Source: Sphingorhabdus contaminans
Lineage (GTDB): Bacteria; Pseudomonadota; Alphaproteobacteria; Sphingomonadales; Sphingomonadaceae
Length of the DNA: 64,000 bases
Assembly: GCF_007280415.1 (NCBI RefSeq)
Contig: NZ_VKKU01000002.1
Span: 124,001-188,000, forward strand
Direction: 5' to 3'
Below the pieces are notes generated by a model. That model worked only from the letters and a program-made list of their open reading frames with translations. It did no database searches and was not told the DNA's origin. The translations under genes were made by a program, and so were the position numbers. Position 1 is the stretch's first letter. Every line of letters begins with the position of its first letter. Positions 57,755-64,000 of the stretch are shown here, one piece after another.

Positions 57755-60018
57755 AATGCCTGCCCGATCGATACATAGACGCTGATCTTGGACTCCCCTG
57801 CCCTGCGGTTCAGCGGTGTCGCGATGTCGAGCCGGACCGGTCCGAAATTGGTGTAGAAACGGCCGCCAATGCCAAGGCCGAAGCGCCAGTCGTCAAATTT
57901 GGGAATGCTGCTTTCATAGACCTGCCCCGCATCGACAAAGCCCGCGACCCCGAAATTGCCGAAACGATATCGTGCCTCGATCGCGGCTTCGTTCATGCTG
58001 CGTCCTCCAATGGGATCGCCATTCAGATCCTTCGGCCCCAGTTGCTGGTAACCAAAGCCGCGGACCGATCCGCCACCGCCGCCGTAAAAACGCCGCGACG
58101 GGGCCAGATCATCGCGTCCGGTTCCACTGATCGTCCCGACGCGCCCGCGCGCGGCCAGCACCAGATTGTCGGTCGGCGAATAATAATAGGAGCCGTCCAA
58201 TATGGCGCGCGCATAAATCCGTTTCCCGCCGCCCAGCGATGCCTCGGGCGACAGGCGCAGATTCAGGCGGTAGCCTTTGGTTGGATTCAGCAAATCGTCC
58301 GAACGGTCGAAACCAATCTGTCCGGGCAATGCCGCCACATAAAAGATCCGCCGGTCACGCAGCCCGCGCGCCACATCGAACTGGTCTTCCGATGTGGCCA
58401 ATATTTCAACGCCGGCCGACCAGGTGAATTTCTTTTGCCAGATGGGCGTCGATGCATAGCTGTAAAAGGCGGCAACCCGTCCGGTATAGGCCTCGAACGC
58501 GTCATAATTGCTGTGCAATGCCGACAGCGACATTTCAAAGGTGCGGTCGCGCCGTCCGGCGTTGGACCGCGAAAAACTGACGCTTGCGGCCTGTTCCTGT
58601 GTTCCGATCACACCTGCCGCGGTCAGCGCCCCTTCGGGCGGGAACAGATTGCGATGGGTCCAGCTCCCCTCGACCCGCGGACCCTGGCCGGTGCCATAAC
58701 CGGCACTGATGGCAAGCGTGCGCGCGGGCCCTGCTTCTTGCCGGACAAGCAAATCCGCATAGGGCATGCCGTCGGGCGCCGTGCCCTCGCCAGGAACAGG
58801 TTCGACCGACACCGTCGACAACAGGCCGGTTGCGACCAGCGCCGCGCGCAGATCGTCGACCTTGCGGCTGTCATACAGATCCCCTGTCTTGAAACGCCGC
58901 AATATCGCGACATGTTCGGCGTCAAAGGCTTCTGTCCCTTCGCTCCTGATCTGTCCGAACACGCTGCGCGCGCCGGGATCAACCGGCAGGGTATAGTCCC
59001 CGAGCCCACTTTCGCTGTCGAGCAATATGTCCCGCTGCCCGACCTTGGCAAAGGGATAGCCATTTTCCGGCAGTTTGATCGAGATATTGGCTTCTGCGGC
59101 CAATATCGTGTCGGCAACAATTGGGTCACCACTTTTCGGAACAAAGTTGCTGGTAATGAGGTCGGAAGGTTCGACGGGCTTCGTTTCGAAACGGATTTCG
59201 CCCAGATAATAACGCCGTCCCGGAACGACATTCAGGGCGACGTTGAGCGGTTCGGACGCCGCCGACCCATTGCCTTCGGCGGCGGCGGCATTGGTCCGCT
59301 CGGTCGCCACGCGCACCGTGGCATCGTAAAAGCCTTCGCTGGTCAGGATATCGAGCAGCAATTGCCGGTCTGCCCGCGCACGCTGGCTGACCACCGCACG
59401 CGTATCGGCGCGCCCGCCATTGCGGCCAAGCGCCGACAGGTCGTAAAAACGGCGCAACGTGGTGCGGTAGATATTCCCGTCGGCGTCCTGCGCAACGTCG
59501 GCATTGGCGCCCGGATCGAGCCCGTTAATTTTCACCACATAGCGCACCGACTGGTTGCCCTCATTTTCCGCGGCTTCGGTCGGCTGTGGGGGTGGTTCGG
59601 CGTCGAATGTATCTATGGACGGCAGGGGTTCATCCAGCAGCGGATCGACAACCGGCGGGTCGCTCAGAACCTCGACCGCATCGCCGTCGCGCAAGGCGGG
59701 ATTTGCACTTTCCTGCGCCGTCTGTTGTGCCTGTTGCCGGGCTTCCTCGGTTGCGGCTGTCTCGTCACGGGCATCCTGCTCGCGCTGCCACTCCTCGACC
59801 GATTCCAGCGGCTTGTCGTCAAGGCTGGGGATCGCGGCGTCAAACTCCTCGTCACTGATAATGGGCTTGTTGCGCTCTTCCGATGATGGCGGCGCAGGCG
59901 CAGGCGCAACCTCAACACCCTCCGCCGCGCCCGCCGCATTCTGGGCAAGCACGGGGGCCGTCGCAAAAGCGAGATGCAACAGAGCTATGGATCGGATCAA
60001 AAACGCATCTCCAGCCAC
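57751..60018 (-). CDS. tamA: Outer-membrane barrel TamA (Omp85 family)
   Basis: 755 residues. Signal peptide about 1-25 (ending APVLAQ), an Ala/Glu/Pro-rich linker (about 26-130), POTRA domains (about 150-430) and a 16-stranded surface-antigen barrel (about 440-755) ending VSIGQAF with terminal Phe. The long acidic/proline linker before the first POTRA exceeds that of enterobacterial TamA. With TamB it links inner and outer membrane. Operon start: a ~163-bp repeat lies 144 bp upstream. Confidence 0.94.
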   Translation of the reverse strand: MAGDAFLIRSIALLHLAFATAPVLAQNAAGAAEGVEVAPAPAPPSSEERNKPIISDEEFDAAIPSLDDKPLESVEEWQREQDARDETAATEEARQQAQQTAQESANPALRDGDAVEVLSDPPVVDPLLDEPLPSIDTFDAEPPPQPTEAAENEGNQSVRYVVKINGLDPGANADVAQDADGNIYRTTLRRFYDLSALGRNGGRADTRAVVSQRARADRQLLLDILTSEGFYDATVRVATERTNAAAAEGNGSAASEPLNVALNVVPGRRYYLGEIRFETKPVEPSDLITSNFVPKSGDPIVADTILAAEANISIKLPENGYPFAKVGQRDILLDSESGLGDYTLPVDPGARSVFGQIRSEGTEAFDAEHVAILRRFKTGDLYDSRKVDDLRAALVATGLLSTVSVEPVPGEGTAPDGMPYADLLVRQEAGPARTLAISAGYGTGQGPRVEGSWTHRNLFPPEGALTAAGVIGTQEQAASVSFSRSNAGRRDRTFEMSLSALHSNYDAFEAYTGRVAAFYSYASTPIWQKKFTWSAGVEILATSEDQFDVARGLRDRRIFYVAALPGQIGFDRSDDLLNPTKGYRLNLRLSPEASLGGGKRIYARAILDGSYYYSPTDNLVLAARGRVGTISGTGRDDLAPSRRFYGGGGGSVRGFGYQQLGPKDLNGDPIGGRSMNEAAIEARYRFGNFGVAGFVDAGQVYESSIPKFDDWRFGLGIGGRFYTNFGPVRLDIATPLNRRAGESKISVYVSIGQAF

Positions 60019-60162
60019 CCAAACGCACGAAATTCAAAAAGGCTCCCTGTGTTTTTCGATAGCTTGGCAAAAAAGAGATGCAACCGCGAAGGATGTTCCT
60101 TTGCGCGGATTGCGGTGGATGGAGGGGTTGCGGGTGATGGGGCAGTCCCCCAACGCACCTTC

Positions 60163-60324
60163 CCCTCTCCCCTTCAGGGGAGAGGATACGAAGCCTTGGC
60201 CGAAGGCCTAGGCGCAGTTGGAGAGGGGCTTCGACGGTGAAGGCAATGCCCCACCTCCCCCTCTCCACTCCGTCTAATGGCTAAAGCCATAAGACTGCGT
60301 ACCTCTCCCCTAAAGGAGAGAGGG
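60163..60324 (-). repeat. 163-bp palindrome-ended repeat, copy B
   Basis: Inverted copy of the element at 53247-53409, with few differences, one being ATAAAG near an end. It sits just upstream of tamA, while copy A sits just past the small lipoprotein gene. Inverted copies around one operon could fold or recombine to flip the segment. Confidence 0.85.
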
Positions 60325-60395
60325 GGAGCGCGCATCTCCCCCTTTCCCCACGCTAACCGCTTGACGCCGGTGCGCATTTCCTTTCTTGCGCAATC

Positions 60396-61397
60396 ATGCG
60401 TTTTTTCTCTGACAATGCGGCTCCCGTGCATCCCAAAGTGATGCAGGCCATCGCCGATGCGAACCAGATTGATACCGCCTATGATGGTGACCGATGGAGC
60501 GCGCAGCTGGATGCCCGTTTTTCCGAAACCTTCGGCTGTGATGTGGCCGTGCTGTGGGTGGCCACGGGCACCGCGGCCAACTGCCTTGCGCTGACATCCT
60601 TATGCCAGCCGCATCAGGGCATCATCTGCCACCGCGAGGCGCATATCGAAGTCGACGAATGCGGCGCGCCCGGATTTTATACCGGCGGCGCAAAGCTGAT
60701 GCTGGTGGACGGTGAAGGGGCAAAGGTCACGCCGCAGGCGGTGAGCGATTTGCTGGGGACGATCCGCAACGATGTGCATCAGGTGCAGGCCGCTGCGCTC
60801 TCGGTGACCAATGCCACCGAATATGGCCTGACCTATCGCCCTGCCGAAGTGGAGGCGCTGGGCGATGTATGCCGTGCGCGCGGCCTTGGTTTCCATATGG
60901 ACGGGGCCCGCTTTGGCAATGCGGTGGCGTCGCTTGGCTGCCATCCCGCCGATGTGACCGTGCGTGCGGGCGTCGATGTGCTGAGTTTCGGCTTTGCCAA
61001 AAATGGCGGCATGGGCGCAGAGGCGCTGGTCTATTTCGACCCGGCCCATGCGGACGCGGCGCGCTATCGCCGCAAGCGTGCAGGGCATTTGCAATCCAAA
61101 GGCCGGTTCCTGGCGGTGCAGTTGCTGGCGATGCTGGACGGGGATTTGTGGCTGGACAATGCCCGCGCGGCCAATGCGGCTGCAACGGTCATTGCCAATG
61201 CCGCACAGGGCCGCCTGCTCTATCCGGTCGAGGCCAACGAGATTTTCGTCCGTCTGACCGCCGCCGAAGCCGCCGGCCTGCGCGCGCAGGGCTTTGACTT
61301 TTACGACTGGGGCGAAGGCGCGGCGCGTCTGGTCACGAGCTGGCACCATACAGAGGACGACGTCGCACCTCTTGCCCGCGCGATTGCCGCCCTATGA
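60396..61397 (+). CDS. ltaE: Low-specificity L-threonine aldolase
   Basis: PLP enzyme cleaving L-threonine (or allo-threonine) to glycine and acetaldehyde. 333 residues. The Schiff-base Lys202 lies in FGFAKNGGMG, with the stacking His83 region EAHIEVDECGAP and HMDGARFGNAVASLG as further family motifs. It is the beta-eliminating lyase/threonine aldolase fold. It overlaps the EamA gene by 4 bp. ATG at 60396 has no obvious strong ribosome site but is the family start (MRFFSDN). Confidence 0.92.
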   Translation: MRFFSDNAAPVHPKVMQAIADANQIDTAYDGDRWSAQLDARFSETFGCDVAVLWVATGTAANCLALTSLCQPHQGIICHREAHIEVDECGAPGFYTGGAKLMLVDGEGAKVTPQAVSDLLGTIRNDVHQVQAAALSVTNATEYGLTYRPAEVEALGDVCRARGLGFHMDGARFGNAVASLGCHPADVTVRAGVDVLSFGFAKNGGMGAEALVYFDPAHADAARYRRKRAGHLQSKGRFLAVQLLAMLDGDLWLDNARAANAAATVIANAAQGRLLYPVEANEIFVRLTAAEAAGLRAQGFDFYDWGEGAARLVTSWHHTEDDVAPLARAIAAL

Positions 61398-62320
61398 GCC
61401 GTCATGATCCCGAACCCGTCACCGAACCCGGGCTGCTGACGCCGCGCGTCCTCATTCCTTTTCTGTTCGTGTCGCTGATCTGGGGATCGACCTGGTTTGT
61501 CATCCGCGATCAATTGAGCGTCGTCCCGTCAAGCTGGTCGGTCACCTACCGCTTTTCCGTGGCGGCCATCGGCATGTTTATCCTTGCCCTCATCATGCGG
61601 CAGCCCTTGCGGATTGACCGGGAATTTCTGGGCTGGGCCGCTTTTCTGGGGCTGGTCCAGTTTTCGCTGAATTTCAACTTCGTCTATCTGGCGGAACATC
61701 ATATCACATCAGGTCTGGTCGCGGTTATCTTTGCCCTGCTGATCATTCCCAATGCGATACTCGGCAAATTGTGGCTGGGCCGCACGATCGGACGGCCGTT
61801 CATCATCGGGTCTGCCATTGCCACGGCTGGCGTCGGCTTGCTGATGCTGCGCGAATATCGTGTTGCGCCGGTCGGCGGAACGGAGGTGCTCATCGGGCTG
61901 TCCTTCACTATCGCCGCGGTCTGCTTTGCCTCAATTTCCAATGTGCTGCAGGTGACGCCCCGCATTGCGCGTTTTCCCACCGTGACCATATTGGCCTGGT
62001 CGATGCTGTGCGGCGCGATCATCAACGCCGCCATCGCGTTCGTCGTTGCCGGTCCGCCGGTCATCGACCCGCGCCCGGCATATCTGAGCGGCGTGTTCTA
62101 TCTCGGCATAGTCGGAACGGTCCTCACCTTCCCTTTCTATTTCCGCCTGATCCGCGACATCGGCCCCGGAAAGGCGGCCTATACCGGCGTGCTGATTCCG
62201 GTGATCGCGATGCTGATCTCGACCGCCTTTGAAGGCTATGAATGGTCGCTGCTCGCCATTTCAGGCGCGGCGCTGGCGATGATCGGGCTCGTCGTCGCCA
62301 TGCAAACGCGGAAAGCTTAG
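61394..62320 (+). CDS. EamA-family (DMT) transporter
   Basis: 308 residues with ten predicted membrane helices in two EamA repeats (about 22-165 and 177-305). FVSLIWGSTWFVIRDQL near the N-terminus and the second repeat with VGTVLTFPFYFRLIRDIGP are family signatures. DMT transporters export amino acids, nucleobases or drugs. The ATGA overlap with threonine aldolase suggests export of an amino acid or related metabolite. Substrate not known. Confidence 0.92.
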   Translation: MSRHDPEPVTEPGLLTPRVLIPFLFVSLIWGSTWFVIRDQLSVVPSSWSVTYRFSVAAIGMFILALIMRQPLRIDREFLGWAAFLGLVQFSLNFNFVYLAEHHITSGLVAVIFALLIIPNAILGKLWLGRTIGRPFIIGSAIATAGVGLLMLREYRVAPVGGTEVLIGLSFTIAAVCFASISNVLQVTPRIARFPTVTILAWSMLCGAIINAAIAFVVAGPPVIDPRPAYLSGVFYLGIVGTVLTFPFYFRLIRDIGPGKAAYTGVLIPVIAMLISTAFEGYEWSLLAISGAALAMIGLVVAMQTRKA

Positions 62321-62379
62321 GACTCGCCTTCGAAATAGAATCGCGATAGCTTCGCTGCCAAACAAGGCAGGAGAGGGCT

Positions 62380-63864
62380 ATGGAGCAATTAAGCGGGCAG
62401 GACGCGAGTTTCGTCTATCTGGATACGCCGAACACGCCGATGCATATCGGGTCGGTCGCGATTTATGACCCTTCCACAGCGCCCGGCGGGTTCGTCCGCT
62501 TCAAGGATATCCTGCGCCATATCGAAGGGCGCTTGGACAAGGCACGCAGTTTCCGCCAGAAACTGGTGCGCGTCCCGTTCGACCTTGATCACCCCTATTG
62601 GGTGGAGGATGCGAATTTCGATCTGGAATATCATGTCCGCCACATCGCCCTGCCGCAACCGGGTGACTGGCGGCAATTGTGTATCCAGGTCGCGCGTCTG
62701 CATGCGCGGGGGATGGACCTGACCAAGCCGCTTTGGGAGTTCAACATTGTCGAGGGGCTCGACAATATCCCCGGCATTCCCAAGGGCAGCTTTGCGCTGG
62801 TATCCAAGGTGCACCATGCCGCAATTGACGGCATGTCGGGCGTGGAGCTGAGCGCGGCGGTGCATGATCTGGAACCCAAGGAAGTGCCCGAGCCTGCGCC
62901 TTCCACCTGGAAGCCGGAGGATGATCCCAAGCTGGGCGAGATGCTGATGCGGACATGGTTCAATTCGGTGACCCAGCCGGTGAAGTTCGCCAAGACGGTG
63001 GCCAACACCGTGCCCGGCATTGCGCGGCTGACGAAGGAAATTGCGGGCGGTGACGTCTCGCTGAAATCCACGCGCATGGCGCCGCAGACGATCTTCAATG
63101 GCAAGGTCGGCCCGCACCGCGTGTTTGACGGCGTGGTCTATTCGCTCGCCGATATCCGCGCGATCAAGGACCGGATCGACGGCGCGACGGTCAACGATGT
63201 GATTCTTGCCATCATCGGCGGGGCGTTGCGCGAATATCTGATGGGCCACGACGCCCTGCCCAAGCCCAGCCTGACCGCCATGGCCCCCATTTCGGTGCGG
63301 GCCGAGGGCGAAAAGGAAGCGCTGGGCAACCTTGTCTCGGCCATGATGGTGCAGCTCGGCACGCATATCGCCGACCCTGCGGAGCGGCTGCGCTACATCC
63401 ATAAGGAAGTGAAGAACAGCAAGGCGATGACCAACGCGGTCGGTGCGCGGACGCTGACCGATTATAGCCAGTTCACGCCCGCCGCTCTCGCCGGACTGGG
63501 CGCGCGGCTGTACACGCGGCTTGGCGTTGCGAACCTGCACTCGCCCGCGTTCAACTGCGTCGCCACCAACGTCCCCGGCCCGCGTGTCCCGCTCTATTTT
63601 GCAGGCGCGAAGCTGGTGCGGATGATGGGACTGGGGCCGGTGTTCGACGGCATGGGCCTGATCAACACGATCTACAGCTACGGTCCGGAAATCGCCATTT
63701 CCTTCACCAGCGACCGCGCCATCATGCCCGACCCTTCGGCCTATGCCGCTGCGCTGCAACGCTCCTTCGAAGCGCTGCGCGACGCGGATTTCAGCGAGGC
63801 AAAGCCGGAAAAGGCAACCAAGCCTGCAAAGCCCGCCAAAAAGGCGAAGCCCAAGGCGAAGTAG
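62380..63864 (+). CDS. Wax ester synthase / diacylglycerol acyltransferase
   Basis: 494 residues. The catalytic HHxxxDG motif is present as HHAAIDG (His145-Gly151), with the N-terminal MEQLSGQDASFVYLDTPNTPMHIG typical of WS/DGAT enzymes. It forms wax esters or triacylglycerol from acyl-CoA. The C-terminus is an unusual Lys/Ala/Pro-rich tail (about 470-494). AGGAGAGG lies about 9 bases before the ATG. Lipid storage or a condensation step is the inferred role. Confidence 0.93.
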   Translation: MEQLSGQDASFVYLDTPNTPMHIGSVAIYDPSTAPGGFVRFKDILRHIEGRLDKARSFRQKLVRVPFDLDHPYWVEDANFDLEYHVRHIALPQPGDWRQLCIQVARLHARGMDLTKPLWEFNIVEGLDNIPGIPKGSFALVSKVHHAAIDGMSGVELSAAVHDLEPKEVPEPAPSTWKPEDDPKLGEMLMRTWFNSVTQPVKFAKTVANTVPGIARLTKEIAGGDVSLKSTRMAPQTIFNGKVGPHRVFDGVVYSLADIRAIKDRIDGATVNDVILAIIGGALREYLMGHDALPKPSLTAMAPISVRAEGEKEALGNLVSAMMVQLGTHIADPAERLRYIHKEVKNSKAMTNAVGARTLTDYSQFTPAALAGLGARLYTRLGVANLHSPAFNCVATNVPGPRVPLYFAGAKLVRMMGLGPVFDGMGLINTIYSYGPEIAISFTSDRAIMPDPSAYAAALQRSFEALRDADFSEAKPEKATKPAKPAKKAKPKAK

Positions 63865-63883
63865 TTTCTCGCTGAAAAACGCT

Positions 63884-63906
63884 CCCTCTCCCCATCAGGG
63901 GAGGGG
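63884..63906. repeat. Short palindromic CCCTCTCCCC repeat
   Basis: CCCTCTCCCC ATCA GGGGAGGGG, near-perfect arms, just after the DGAT gene and before the end of the convergent gene. Same family as 22803-22825. May double as a bidirectional terminator, but no T run was seen. Confidence 0.55.
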
Positions 63907-63919
63907 CCAGCGCAATCGC

Positions 63920-64000
63920 TTAGTGCCCCGAGGACGGATATACCAACGCCCGCGCGCCGGTGCGTTCAAAGGGTTTCCAGCCGTCTTCCGGCTGGGCCAG
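63920..64000 (-). CDS. 3' end of an unknown gene (partial)
   Basis: The frame enters from the right window edge and ends at TTA (63920-63922), reading LAQPEDGWKPFERTGAR...VYPSSGH. It has normal codon use for the neighbourhood. Only 26 codons are visible, too few to name the product. Convergent with the DGAT gene. Confidence 0.6.
   Translation of the reverse strand: MAQPEDGWKPFERTGARALVYPSSGH

Noticed and set aside
57433-59886. 817-codon open frame antisense to tamB/tamA
   Set aside because: Both real genes have clear domains; this frame results from codon bias on the opposite strand.
62389-63759. 456-codon frame antisense to the wax ester synthase gene
   Set aside because: The plus strand carries the HHxxxDG enzyme; the antisense frame has His/Arg/Gly bias and no domain.

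Overview
The window is a gene-dense, moderately GC-rich stretch of an alphaproteobacterial chromosome. It carries two tRNA genes, no rRNA genes and no CRISPR array. The gene content points to the Sphingomonadales, possibly near Sphingopyxis or Sphingorhabdus, though the genus cannot be fixed from sequence alone. The main reasons are a soluble serine palmitoyltransferase whose catalytic residues match the Sphingomonas paucimobilis enzyme at a constant offset of 20, a large TonB-dependent receptor, class I fumarase, TamA/TamB and a TIGR02300 zinc-ribbon protein.

Layout. 1-1355: exbB (cut by the window edge) and tonB. 1614-8498: an unknown secreted protein, then a HIG1/cobalamin adenosyltransferase/EgtB/EgtD operon (ergothioneine), GluQ-RS, an HNH nuclease, an orphan 2Fe-2S subunit and a class II aldolase. 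8570-15222: TonB-dependent receptor, rpsU, an FKBP isomerase, fumarase and an EF-hand protein. 15289-21762: a DUF3142 lipoprotein with a large periplasmic partner, then class I ribonucleotide reductase (nrdAB). 21763-28415: a loosely packed accessory stretch of small regulators, small membrane proteins, an outer-membrane barrel, a thermonuclease, an SRAP protein, a gene remnant and strong palindromes. It includes a solitary restriction-controller-like regulator sitting next to an 18-bp palindrome.

28472-37574 is the most coherent block: a sphingolipid synthesis and export locus. It has a GNAT-type ceramide-synthase candidate, LptG and LptF paralogues, a DUF2141 protein, a lipid (ceramide) kinase, a nucleotidyltransferase-like protein, a DUF1275 membrane protein, serine palmitoyltransferase, a dedicated acyl carrier protein and a ceramide-reductase-like epimerase. 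The synthesis half is co-directional with, and overlaps, proB and obgE. It resembles the ceramide and anionic-sphingolipid locus described in Caulobacter.

39887-47926: tRNA-Ala, a TIGR02300 protein, aroA-cmk, rpsA, ihfB, tRNA-Leu, comM and a ClpP-like secreted protein. 47968-52192: a self-controlled TetR regulator, probably leaderless, followed by six co-directional genes (three glyoxalase-fold proteins, a doubled DUF1428 protein, a four-helix membrane protein and an AHSA1 protein). 52262-60324: a 148-bp MITE-like element, a GST, and a tamA-tamB-lipoprotein operon flanked by two inverted copies of a ~163-bp repeat. 60396-64000: threonine aldolase, an EamA transporter, a wax ester synthase/DGAT and the 3' end of an unknown gene.
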